Part shown: one piece after another, positions 52,156-60,327 of the stretch
Layout: each line of letters begins with the position of its first letter
How positions within the stretch are numbered: position 1 is the stretch's first letter
Assembly: GCF_003985125.1 (NCBI RefSeq)
Contig: NZ_ML133577.1
Span: forward strand, 1-64,000
DNA from: Rhizobium phaseoli
GTDB lineage: Bacteria; Pseudomonadota; Alphaproteobacteria; Rhizobiales; Rhizobiaceae
Direction: 5' to 3'
Length of the DNA stretch: 64,000 nt
Notes under the pieces: generated by a model
Databases searched by the model: none
What the model was told of the DNA's origin: nothing
The model's input: the letters and a program-made list of their open reading frames with translations, nothing else
Translations under genes and position numbers: made by a program

Positions 52156-53628
52156 TCAGTGCAGCAGGTCGTCTTGAAGGATGGAGACGATCGTCCCGTC
52201 CGCTTGTGAATGATGCAACGGCTGAGGTGCGATCTCATGATGGAAAATTCCGCTGCCGTTTTCCGGGCCGGCGAGATCCGCAGCTTCGATCGTGAAGCTG
52301 TGATCATCGTCGCCAAGGTTCGGTCCGTGTTTTTCGAAGGCAGCCTTGCCGAAGTGACGAAGCAGCAAGGTTCCATCCGACACGCCGTTTTCGCCGACAG
52401 GATCGTCGTGATGAGCGCCGGCCTTGTCCGCTGCGGTCTTGTCGGCACCAAGTTTCATGCCGTCATGGGATGTGAGCCCGGTGTCCGACACGAGGTTGAT
52501 GCTGGCATCCGTGGCGACCAGACTGTCGGCGCTTGCCAGCGTGGCGGCACTTCCTTCGATACTCGTGTTGTCGCTGACGGGAAACGTGCCTGCGGCAATG
52601 ATCGAGGGGGAGATGCTGTAAGGCGTGACATCGCTCGCAATGAAATTGTCGTGGAAGGATCCGGATGCCGGCCGGTCGACCTTCAGCGCCGCCTGCGTCA
52701 GGTCGTCGAAAAGGTTGCCGTAAATATCGATGTCCTCACGAACGTAGGTTGTCGTGCCGGCTGCGCTGACTGACACGCCCCACGCGCCGTCATGGATATA
52801 GTTGCCGGAAATATCGTAGTTGCGCGTATCGCCCTGGTCGCCCAGGCCGATGGCATAAGACCAGCTGTAGCCGCCATAGCCGGAAATATCGTTGTCATGG
52901 ATAGCGATATTGGTGCCGGCCTGCGCGCTGATCCCGAAGCCGCCGCCGATAATCGTGTTTCCCTCGATCACCGCATCCACCGGCCGGACCAGCGTCAGCA
53001 CACCCTTCGGCGTCACCGCACCCGTTTGATCGAGATAATTGCCACTGATGACGATGTTGCTGCTGTCGTTGATCTGAACGGCATCTGCCGCAGTTCCATG
53101 GGCGTTGGTGACGGTATTGTTGAGCAGAGTGATGCCGTTGATCTTCTCGAGCCAGAGGCCATCGCCATTGACGTCGTTGATCGTGCTGTTTTCGATCGTG
53201 ATGTTCGAGCCGGTCCGAAACGTGATGGAACCGGCCTTTCCCGCCAAGCCGGTGTGGTCAACCTCGACATTGTTGACTGTCCAGTTTGAAACATAGCCGC
53301 CATAGATGGCCGCGCCACCCGTGTCTGAAATCTTGATGTTCTCGATAACGATGTTGGAAGCATAGAGGCTGTGAATCCCGTCGCCAGGGCTGTGAATGAT
53401 AGGGGCGTCGCCGATGCCGTAACTGCCGATGGTGATCGGGGCGTCAACCGTGCCAGAATATTTCAGGTCGAGCTGGTCGTTGAACACGCTTCCGGCGGCG
53501 AGAAGCACGCTGTCGCCAGGCTGCAGCTTCAGGTTTTCAACCGCCCAAAAGGTTGCAAAGGGCGCGTCCTCACTCGTTCCGGCGTTCGTGTTCGAACCCG
53601 TCGCTGAATTCACATAATAGATTGTCAT
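52156..53628 (-). CDS. Parallel beta-helix protein (paralogue 1)
   Basis: ATG at 53628 gives 490 residues; a longer frame from 53646 adds six. From MTIYYVNSATGSNTNAGTSE on, repeated coils of N-x-V/I pattern (NIVIENIKISD, NWTVNNVEVDHTG, NITIENSTIN, GITLLNNTVTNAH, NIVISGNYLD) define a right-handed beta-helix of the pectate-lyase/PbH1 type. No Sec signal. The C-terminal about 90 residues resemble the paralogue's cadherin-like domain but are degenerate (ending DDLLH). Type I secretion through PrsDE-like machinery is possible. Substrate unknown; it may act on or bind polysaccharide. Confidence 0.85.
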   Translation of the reverse strand: MTIYYVNSATGSNTNAGTSEDAPFATFWAVENLKLQPGDSVLLAAGSVFNDQLDLKYSGTVDAPITIGSYGIGDAPIIHSPGDGIHSLYASNIVIENIKISDTGGAAIYGGYVSNWTVNNVEVDHTGLAGKAGSITFRTGSNITIENSTINDVNGDGLWLEKINGITLLNNTVTNAHGTAADAVQINDSSNIVISGNYLDQTGAVTPKGVLTLVRPVDAVIEGNTIIGGGFGISAQAGTNIAIHDNDISGYGGYSWSYAIGLGDQGDTRNYDISGNYIHDGAWGVSVSAAGTTTYVREDIDIYGNLFDDLTQAALKVDRPASGSFHDNFIASDVTPYSISPSIIAAGTFPVSDNTSIEGSAATLASADSLVATDASINLVSDTGLTSHDGMKLGADKTAADKAGAHHDDPVGENGVSDGTLLLRHFGKAAFEKHGPNLGDDDHSFTIEAADLAGPENGSGIFHHEIAPQPLHHSQADGTIVSILQDDLLH

Positions 53629-53992
53629 TTCGCCTTGTTCTCGCATTGTCGCTCAGCCGTCTGAGACGGCTGAAGCGCGTGGATCGGATGCGGTCGGGGG
53701 CGGAGGCCATCCAGGATGACGTCGATTGCCGTTACGGCGGCGGCAGGCATGGGGCCTGCCCCGCTCCCGAGAAGCGCCTGGCGGTGGCTGCATGCTCAAC
53801 AATACAACTTTTAAGAAAATAATCTAGAAAACAACGACCGGAAGGTGAACGAATGGTAACGCAGCGTCCGGCAATTCACGTCCGGCAAGCTGGACAGCAG
53901 GCCGACGAGCGGCGGCTGCCGACAGGAAATCCTTCGAGGCGCCCTCCCAGGGCGCCTCTGCGTCAAGTCCGCGAGGGCTGCTTGCCCGCCCC
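53629..53992. other. 364-bp gene-free region between the beta-helix paralogues
   Basis: No gene. AT-rich stretch at 53800-53840 (acttttaagaaaataatc) suggests a promoter for the downstream copy at 52156-53628. Confidence 0.5.
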
Positions 53993-55486
53993 TTAGCTCA
54001 GCAGGCCATCCATATGGATGAAGACGGTCATCGTATCCCCGTCGCTATGCTGCGATGTTCCATCGTTGATCCCGTAGTGGAAGGTTTCGCTCACATGTCC
54101 ATCATGATCGGCAGGCAGCTTCGTCTCATCCAGCGTATAGGCATAGCTCCCGTCCCGGTCGACGTGGATGACACCGTATTCTCCGGTCAGGGTCAGACCA
54201 TGCTTCCCGACGCTTTCATTCCCGAAGCGGCGAAGCAACAGGGTGCCATTGTCGGAGCTGTCGTTTTCCAGGAGATTGCCGCGATGGGCCTCGCCCGTAT
54301 CTGTGATGATCTTCAAATTGTCATGAACCGCGACAACCGCCGGATCCGCGACCGCGTCCGTCGTTGCCGCCGCCGTGGTGGCAGTCGTCGCCAGCGCCGT
54401 CTCGACATTGGCGACTGTATGGTTGTTGCTGACGGAAAAAGTATGCGCGTCGGCGACCGCCGGCGATATGCTGTAGGCCTTGACACCGCTTTCGATGGTA
54501 TTGTTGTAGAAGGAGCCGGATGCCGGCCGGTCGACTTTCAGCGCCGACTGCGTGAGGTCGTCGAAGACATTGTCATGGACCTTGATACCGCTGCGGACAT
54601 AGCTCGTGCCGTCGACGGGAGCAGTGACGACCACGCCCCATGCTCCATCGTGGATATGGTTGCCCGCGATATCGTAATCTCTGCTATCGCCCTGATCGCC
54701 GAGACCGACGGCGAACGACCAATCGTAGCCGTGAAAGCCCGATATATCATTGTCGCGGATGGCGACATTCTTGCCCGCGGGGGCGCTGATACCAAAGCCG
54801 CCGCCGGTCAGCGTATTGTCCTCGACTACGGCATTGGTCGCCCGCACCAGCGCTATGACGCCTTTCGAACTGTCGGCTTGCGTCTGATCGAGATGATTGC
54901 CCTGGATCAGAATATTGCTGCTGTCGTTCACCTGGACCGAATCGGCCCTGGCGCCATGGCTGTTTGTAACCGTGTTGTTGAGAAGTTTGATGCCATCGAC
55001 CTTTTCGATCCAGATGCCGTCGCTGTTGACACCTGCTATCTTGCTGTCTGCGACCGTGATGTTCTTGCTGTTGCGAAAAGTCACCGAACCCGCTTCTGCC
55101 GACGATCCGGCCTTGTCGACCTCGACGTGTCTGACCGTCCAGTTCGAGACATTGCCGCCATAAATGGCCGCACCGCCGCTATTGGATATTTTGAGATTCT
55201 CGATGACGATGTTCGATGCGTAAAGGCTGTGAATGCCGTCATCGCCGCTATGGATGACGGGTGCGTCACCCGTGCCGTAACTGCCGATCTTGATCGGCGC
55301 GCTCTCGGTGCCGGAATATTTGATATCGAATTGCTCGTTGAAGACGCTTCCCTTGGCGAGCAGCACGCTGTCGCCCGGTTTCAGCGTCAAGGATTCCACT
55401 TTGGACAAAGTCGCAAAAGCCGAGTTCTGGCCCGTTCCGCTGTTGCGGTCGGAGCCAGTCGCTGAGTTCACATAGTAGATTGTCAT
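53993..55486 (-). CDS. Parallel beta-helix protein with cadherin/VCBS-like C-terminus (paralogue 2)
   Basis: The 497-residue protein starts MTIYYVNSATGSDRNSGTGQ and keeps the same order of beta-helix coils as paralogue 1 (for example NIVIENLKISN, NITVADSKIAG, GIKLLNNTVTNSH). Its C-terminus (about 405-497) is a VCBS/cadherin-like domain: LLENDSSDNGTLLLRR, then YGVIHVDRDGSYAYTLDE, FHYGINDGTSQHSDGDTMTVF. Such domains accompany RTX/type-I-secreted surface proteins (Rap proteins in R. leguminosarum are examples). No Sec signal. It is upstream of paralogue 1 on the same strand, so the pair arose by tandem duplication. Confidence 0.88.
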   Translation of the reverse strand: MTIYYVNSATGSDRNSGTGQNSAFATLSKVESLTLKPGDSVLLAKGSVFNEQFDIKYSGTESAPIKIGSYGTGDAPVIHSGDDGIHSLYASNIVIENLKISNSGGAAIYGGNVSNWTVRHVEVDKAGSSAEAGSVTFRNSKNITVADSKIAGVNSDGIWIEKVDGIKLLNNTVTNSHGARADSVQVNDSSNILIQGNHLDQTQADSSKGVIALVRATNAVVEDNTLTGGGFGISAPAGKNVAIRDNDISGFHGYDWSFAVGLGDQGDSRDYDIAGNHIHDGAWGVVVTAPVDGTSYVRSGIKVHDNVFDDLTQSALKVDRPASGSFYNNTIESGVKAYSISPAVADAHTFSVSNNHTVANVETALATTATTAAATTDAVADPAVVAVHDNLKIITDTGEAHRGNLLENDSSDNGTLLLRRFGNESVGKHGLTLTGEYGVIHVDRDGSYAYTLDETKLPADHDGHVSETFHYGINDGTSQHSDGDTMTVFIHMDGLLS

Positions 55487-55789
55487 ATCGCCATGTTGCC
55501 CTGTTCATCGGATCGCTATGTCGCCGCGCGACCGGCCGGAATCGGCTGATCGGGAATGCGGCGCGGGCAAACGTCCACGGCAAAAAGGCGAGAAGATGTT
55601 GTCAATGCGGCAGCGGTCCAGTTCGCGAATCTTATTCCCAGGCAATGGCGCGAGCTCCGATCATCCGCGAGAAAGCTGCAACCCAGCCTCATAAACGGGC
55701 GACCCAAGGGCGAATAAATCGCGGTTGTACGCTATCGTACCTTCCCTCCCCTTCGAACGCGCCACAGATGATTCGCTCCTGGCCTCGCG
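55487..55789. other. 303-bp gene-free region
   Basis: Between the beta-helix gene and the small cysteine protein gene. No gene-like frame with ribosome site; likely the promoter of paralogue 2 and the 3' end of the divergent module. Confidence 0.45.
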
Positions 55790-55996
55790 TCATTCAGGAA
55801 GACTCGCCGCGCCGAGCCCTTCGGCGAATTTCGCCACCAGATCGGCGGACTGGCGCCCGGCCCAGATCCGTGGACCGGGCGCTGTGCGGCGATCCTCTCG
55901 CTCGCCATCTTCGAAAGCAAAATGGGGGCAGCCGCGACAGTCGCCGCGGCGCGGACACTTGGCCGGAATGCCGGCCTCGCCGTTTGGCTTGCACAT
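55790..55996 (-). CDS. Small four-cysteine protein, 68 aa
   Basis: ATG at 55996 follows aggagaag at proper spacing. The peptide starts MCKPNGEAGIPAKCPRRGDC then RGCPHF, placing cysteines at 2, 14, 20 and 23 (C-x11-C-x5-C-x2-C), followed by a charged helix. Metal or Fe-S coordination is plausible. It follows the hemerythrin-like gene by 67 bp on the same strand, so it probably belongs to that unit. No family recognised. Confidence 0.65.
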   Translation of the reverse strand: MCKPNGEAGIPAKCPRRGDCRGCPHFAFEDGEREDRRTAPGPRIWAGRQSADLVAKFAEGLGAASLPE

Positions 55997-56063
55997 GGGT
56001 CTTCTCCTGATATTCACCGGATGCCGCGGGCGGAGCTTCGGACCGCCGCCCGCGGCCGTTTTC

Positions 56064-56771
56064 TCAGGCCGCCAGCTTCAGCGCGTCGGCAAGCTTGGCG
56101 AAGTCGCCGGCTGAAAGCCCTGGGCGGACGGCGAAGTCGATGACCGCCTGGAAGATTTCCGGCGGCGCATCCTTCTTCATGGCGCCGAGCAGTGCGGCCC
56201 GCTCCGCCGGATTGATGGCCGGGATCATGATACGCATGAAGGCCATGCTCTTCTCCGGCGGCAGGGAGCCGATGATGCGCATCTCGATGCCGAAGATTTC
56301 CTGGTCGTCGAAGTTGCGCCACAGCAGCGGGCCGGTCACCGCCTCCTCCTCGTGCATATGCGCGAAGTCGTCGGCGAGATAAGCGGCAAAGGCGAGATAA
56401 AGCTTGCGGCCGCAGGCCGCCTTGTTGAGCGGCCATGCTCTTTCCCAGGCGACCACAAGTTCTTCCAGCTCGCGGAAGGCAGTGCGGTGGTCGTCGTGCT
56501 GCTCGTCGAGCGTGACGGTCGAGACGCCCTTGTCGGCCAGCGCGGTGTGGATGTTGTCGTCTTCGTGCGTGACATGGGAGGCGGCCAGCATCAGGTAATG
56601 GCGCAGGTCGCCGATCAGGAAGACCGTCTCCTCGACATTCTGGAAATCGGCCGTGCCGAGGCGTCCGAGCAGGTCGCAGCCGGCCTTGCGCAGGCCCTTG
56701 TGGATCGCACCGTAAATGTCGTAACGGCCGTTGAGATCTGGAATGCTGGTAAGCGAGAATTCATGGCTCAT
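56064..56771 (-). CDS. Hemerythrin-like (HHE cation-binding) protein
   Basis: The 235-residue protein (ATG at 56771 after gagagg) has an HHE-type four-helix pattern with several possible metal ligands: His24 (IHKGLR), His66 and Glu70 (ASHVTHEDD), His92 and His95 (EQHDDHRTAF), and His138, His140, Glu141-142 (AHMHEEE). HHE proteins bind di-iron and sense or bind O2, NO or reactive species. The C-terminal 80 residues are helical without motif. It is divergent from two split-barrel proteins across a 157-bp promoter with phased direct repeats. Confidence 0.85.
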   Translation of the reverse strand: MSHEFSLTSIPDLNGRYDIYGAIHKGLRKAGCDLLGRLGTADFQNVEETVFLIGDLRHYLMLAASHVTHEDDNIHTALADKGVSTVTLDEQHDDHRTAFRELEELVVAWERAWPLNKAACGRKLYLAFAAYLADDFAHMHEEEAVTGPLLWRNFDDQEIFGIEMRIIGSLPPEKSMAFMRIMIPAINPAERAALLGAMKKDAPPEIFQAVIDFAVRPGLSAGDFAKLADALKLAA

Positions 56772-56854
56772 GATGGTTTTCCTCTCGTTATCAGGCGCCT
56801 CTTTTCGTGCGCCGGGCTGATGACCGGGAGATAACCGAGGCGCTTGCGAGGCGC

Positions 56855-56904
56855 TTCCTAAAACCATCCTAAGCACTTGGAACGATTGCTAAGAATATCC
56901 TAAG
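56855..56904. promoter_or_regulatory. Two 19-bp sites with phased CCTAA half-sites
   Basis: 56855-56873 and 56886-56904 both fit TTSCTAARAMYATCCTAAG. Each holds two half-sites (CCTAA or GCTAA) 11 bp apart, and the sites start 31 bp apart, about three helical turns. They lie in the divergent promoter between the HHE gene and the split-barrel operon. Confidence 0.7.
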
Positions 56905-56928
56905 TCACTATTATCGCCTGACTTCGGG

Positions 56929-57417
56929 ATGGGGAAAAGCATGCTGGGGCCGGAACTCGCAGAATTCATAGAAAGTCCTGTCATGATCCTGTTCGCGACG
57001 CGCGACGAGGCCGGCCGGCCGATGATCGGCCGCGGCTCCGGCGTGCGCGTCGACCGGCAGAGCGGGCATCTGCACTTTCTCGCCTCCCGCTGCCAATGGC
57101 CGGAAGCCGTCAGCGAGGCGCAGGTCGGCCGGCCGATTGCCATGACCTATGTGCGGCCCGCCGACTATAAGGCCTGCCAGATCAAGGGCCGGATCCTCAC
57201 GGCGGGGCCGGCGGATGCCGCCGCCCGGGCACAGGGCGAAGCCTATGTCGCAGAACAGCTGGCGCGAATGCTGGCGTTGGGCGTCACCCGCATGCAGCTC
57301 TCCAGCACGCTGTCGGACCGGGACCTCGTCTGCCTGACGATCGAGCCGCAGGCGATCTTCGAGCAGACGCCGGGACCAGGCGCCGGACGCAGGCTGATGC
57401 CGGAAGCCGCCGCATGA
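56929..57417 (+). CDS. PNPOx-like split-barrel protein, 162 aa
   Basis: The protein has the N-terminal pattern of FMN- or heme-binding split barrels: FIESPVMILFATRDEAGRPMIGRGSG then strands around HLHFLASRCQWPEAV, and IEPQAIFEQTPGPGAGR near the end. Catalytic assignment is not possible; related proteins include pyridoxamine-phosphate oxidases and HugZ-type heme-degrading enzymes. ATG at 56929 begins 57 bp after the last CCTAA half-site region. Its stop overlaps the next gene's ATG by 4 bp. Confidence 0.75.
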   Translation: MGKSMLGPELAEFIESPVMILFATRDEAGRPMIGRGSGVRVDRQSGHLHFLASRCQWPEAVSEAQVGRPIAMTYVRPADYKACQIKGRILTAGPADAAARAQGEAYVAEQLARMLALGVTRMQLSSTLSDRDLVCLTIEPQAIFEQTPGPGAGRRLMPEAAA

Positions 57418-58760
57418 TTCCGCTGGAAGCGCTGCGGGACAGCTTCGAGGGCATCATTCCCTCCATCATCGCCACCGCCGATGCCGACGGAATGCCCAAT
57501 ATTTCCTATCTCTCGCACGTGCATTACGTCGATGAGAGGCACGTGGCACTCTCCAACCAGTTCTTCTCCAAGACCGCCACCAATGTGGAGCGCAACGGGC
57601 TTGCGAGCGTGATGGTGGTCGACGGCTATAGCGGCCAGCAGCACATGCTCGACTTGGTGTTCGAGCGTTCCGAGACGGAGGGCGAGACGTTCGAGCAGGT
57701 GGCGATCCACCTGGAGATCCTGGAAAGCCGGATGAGCGGGATCATGAAGCTGCGCGCCGTCGACATCTACCGGGTTGAGAACTGTCGGGCAGTGCCGGCG
57801 GCCAATCCGCTGGTCGAACCGGAGCCGCTCTTTCTGCCCGACCTGATGGGCAAGGTGGCACGGCTGACGGCACGGATGTCGGATTGCGGCGATCCGGAAT
57901 CACTGCTCGACGCCACGCTCGAGGGCCTGGGCGAGCTCTTCGGCTACCACAATTCCATGGTGCTGGTGCCGGACGGCGAACGCGGCGGGCTGACGACAAT
58001 CGGCAGCCGAGGCTACGACCAGTTCGGCTTCGGCGCCGAGGTTCCGGCGGGGCGCGGTATTATCGGGCTTGCGGCCGAGCGGCGCCGCAACGTGCGGATC
58101 ACCGATCTCAGTCGCGGTCTGCGCTATCTCCAGGCCGTGCAGGCCATGGCGGGCGTCGAGGATGCGACACCGATCCCGCTTCCGGCGCTCGACAAGCCGC
58201 TGAGCCAGATCGCGCTGCCGCTTGTCGCGCGGGGAAGGCTTGTCGGCGTGCTGTTTTCGGAATCGACCGAGCGCTTCACCTTCCGCCATCGCGACGAGGA
58301 GGCGCTGATCGTGATCGCAGCCCATCTCGCCACCGCGCTCTCCTTCCTGTCCGAGGAACGCGAGCGGGCGGAGACGAATGGGCGGGAAAAGGCCGACGCC
58401 CCGGCCGATCAGGCCGGCAGCTTGCCCGCCGGCCGGCGCATATCCGTGCGCTTCTATCCGCGCGACGGCTCGCTGTTCGTCGACGACGACTATCTGATCC
58501 GCGGCGTGCCGGGGCGGCTGCTCCTGCATTTCCTCGAAGATTATGCGCGCACCGGCAAGCGGGACTTCCTGAACCGCGAGATCCGCCGTGACCGTCGCCT
58601 GCAACTGCCCGATTTCAAGGACAATCTGGAAACCCGGCTGATCCTCCTGCGCCGGCGCCTGGAGGAGAAGGCAGGCCCGATCACACTCGAACGCGCCGAC
58701 CGCGGCCGCCTGCGGCTGACGCTCGCCGGGCGGCCGGAGATCGAGGTGGTGGATGAGTGA
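57414..58760 (+). CDS. PNPOx-GAF-winged-helix fusion, predicted one-component regulator
   Basis: The 448-residue protein has three parts. Residues 1-130 are a split barrel (SIIATADADGMPNISYLSHV, then VALSNQFFSKTATNVERN) like FMN-binding PNPOx proteins. Residues about 150-310 are a GAF domain (SLLDATLEGLGELFGYHNSM, GRGIIGLAAERRRNVRI, QIALPLVARGRLVGVLF). Residues about 340-448 look like an OmpR-type winged helix (SLFVDDDYLIRGVPGRLLLH, then KRDFLNREI, DNLETRLILLRRRLEEK). The combination suggests a flavin/heme and small-molecule sensor with DNA binding. It overlaps the upstream split-barrel gene by 4 bp. The wing assignment is inferred. Confidence 0.75.
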   Translation: MIPLEALRDSFEGIIPSIIATADADGMPNISYLSHVHYVDERHVALSNQFFSKTATNVERNGLASVMVVDGYSGQQHMLDLVFERSETEGETFEQVAIHLEILESRMSGIMKLRAVDIYRVENCRAVPAANPLVEPEPLFLPDLMGKVARLTARMSDCGDPESLLDATLEGLGELFGYHNSMVLVPDGERGGLTTIGSRGYDQFGFGAEVPAGRGIIGLAAERRRNVRITDLSRGLRYLQAVQAMAGVEDATPIPLPALDKPLSQIALPLVARGRLVGVLFSESTERFTFRHRDEEALIVIAAHLATALSFLSEERERAETNGREKADAPADQAGSLPAGRRISVRFYPRDGSLFVDDDYLIRGVPGRLLLHFLEDYARTGKRDFLNREIRRDRRLQLPDFKDNLETRLILLRRRLEEKAGPITLERADRGRLRLTLAGRPEIEVVDE

Positions 58761-59090
58761 GCGGGTGGCGGGTTTCGCTGCTTGGCGCGTTTCGCTCGCT
58801 AAGGCACTGGAAAGCTGCAACGTGTAAGGATGGGTGCAGGCAATAAAAGTTTTGCCGTGTGGCCCCCTCATCTGCCTGCCGGCATATTCTCCCCGCTGGG
58901 GCGAAGAGGAGTCGAGGCAACGTCTCGCCCTTCTCGGACGCATCCCTTATGGACGCGAAGCTCGCGACTTGCCCGCTTCTCCCCTCGGGGGTCCGAAGGA
59001 CAGGCGAGACCCGTGGCTCGCCCAGGCTGATGCCGGCAGGCAGATGACGGGCCACAAGGCACAGCCTCCAAGACAGCCGGAATCGTGTTC
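58761..59090. other. 330-bp intergenic region with a RIME element
   Basis: Between the convergent fusion gene and the ABC permease gene. The main content is the mosaic repeat at 58854-59060; nothing else is seen. Confidence 0.6.
58854..59060. repeat. RIME-type intergenic mosaic element
   Basis: gccgtgtggcc, ccctcatctgcctgccggca and ccccgctggggcgaag on the left pair with the inverted gggccacaaggc, tgccggcaggcagatga and cttctcccctcggggg on the right. Its right half matches the segment inserted in uvrB. Confidence 0.8.
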
Positions 59091-60323
59091 CTACCCCCTC
59101 GCCCGCAACGCGGCGCTGAGCGGCAGCCGCGCGGCCGCCAGTGCCGGCAGGGCGCCGCCGATCACCCCGACCGCCAGCCCGAGCAAACCCGCCGTCAAAA
59201 GCACCTCCGGCGTCACGACCAGCTGAAATGCCATCTTCGTGTTGTTGGCGCCCATCGTGCTCGCCTGCCAGCCGTCAAAGGCGAGCCGGGAGGCGATGGC
59301 GCCGATTGCCGCTCCAACAGCCGAGAGCAGCACCGCCTCCACCCAGGTGGCGGCGAAGGCCGGCAGGCGGGCGAAGCCGAGGAGGCGCAGCGTGGCGATC
59401 TCGACCGCGCGATCGGAAACCGAGCTCATCATTGTGTTCAAGGTTCCGGCGGTTGCGCCAATTACCATCAGAAGCGCGATCGGCCAGCCGAACAGGCGGA
59501 TCAGGCTCTTGGTGCGCTCGGCCTGGCCGGCATAGAGATCGGCCTCGGAGACGGCGGCAAGCGGCGGACCCGGCAGCGTGGACAGCCGTTCCCGCAGCGC
59601 CGCCAGCGCCTTTTGCGGATCGTCGCCGGCAAGCCGCACCCGCAGGCTCTGCACCTGCCCCTGCCGGTCGAAGGCCGATTGCACGGCTTCGAGATCAGCC
59701 CAGATCTCGGATTCGAAGGCGCTACCGCCTGATGTGAAATGGCCGGCGACCCGCCAGTCGACAGCGCCGAGCCGCACCGTGTCGCCGACGGCAAGGCCTG
59801 GGAAGGCATCCGCGAGGCGGGCGCCGACGACAATCTCACGGCCGCCCGGGACAAACGGCCGCCCCTCTGAAAGCCGGGCACGCTCGCGCATCGCAGGCCC
59901 GGCCGGGTCCATGCCCCGCAGCGACAGCGTCTGCTCGACACCATCGGCGGCCCTGACATCGAGGGGAACGACGACCTCGCGCGACATCGTCAATCCGCCC
60001 GCCCCATCGCCCCGACCGCCGCGAGTAATCCCGGGGTTGCGAGCAATCCCGGTGTCGCCCGTCGCAAGGCTGCGGATCGCCTCGGCAGGCACGTCCGAGC
60101 CGGCCTCCTGGTTGGTGCCGCCGCCGAGGATGACGGCGATATCCGGGGAGCCCGCACCGGCAAGCGCTGCCTCGAAGCCGCGTGCCATGGCCAGAAATCC
60201 GGCGAGCACCGCCACGACGAGCGCCACCGACAGCACCATCGACAGCGAGATCGCGTGCCGCCTGGGCAGGCTGCCGAGATTGACTCTGATCATGAGAAAG
60301 ATCTGCTTGAGCGCTGAAGACAT
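59091..60323 (-). CDS. ABC transporter permease, MacB/FtsX-like (second permease)
   Basis: The 410-residue permease has the FtsX/MacB pattern: an N-terminal TM helix (about 20-45), a large periplasmic loop (45-260), and three C-terminal TM helices (about 285-400), with KSLIRLFGWPIALLMVIGAT, AVEIATLRLLGFARLPAFAA, and GVIGGALPALAAARL. The stop is at 59091; the upstream gene ends 4 bp before its start. It is the last gene of the four-gene operon. Confidence 0.9.
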   Translation of the reverse strand: MSSALKQIFLMIRVNLGSLPRRHAISLSMVLSVALVVAVLAGFLAMARGFEAALAGAGSPDIAVILGGGTNQEAGSDVPAEAIRSLATGDTGIARNPGITRGGRGDGAGGLTMSREVVVPLDVRAADGVEQTLSLRGMDPAGPAMRERARLSEGRPFVPGGREIVVGARLADAFPGLAVGDTVRLGAVDWRVAGHFTSGGSAFESEIWADLEAVQSAFDRQGQVQSLRVRLAGDDPQKALAALRERLSTLPGPPLAAVSEADLYAGQAERTKSLIRLFGWPIALLMVIGATAGTLNTMMSSVSDRAVEIATLRLLGFARLPAFAATWVEAVLLSAVGAAIGAIASRLAFDGWQASTMGANNTKMAFQLVVTPEVLLTAGLLGLAVGVIGGALPALAAARLPLSAALRARG

Positions 60324-60327
60324 TGGA

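Noticed and set aside
54014..55465. 483-codon plus-strand frame
   Set aside because: It lies entirely opposite the beta-helix gene whose repeated coils are clear, so it is an antisense shadow.
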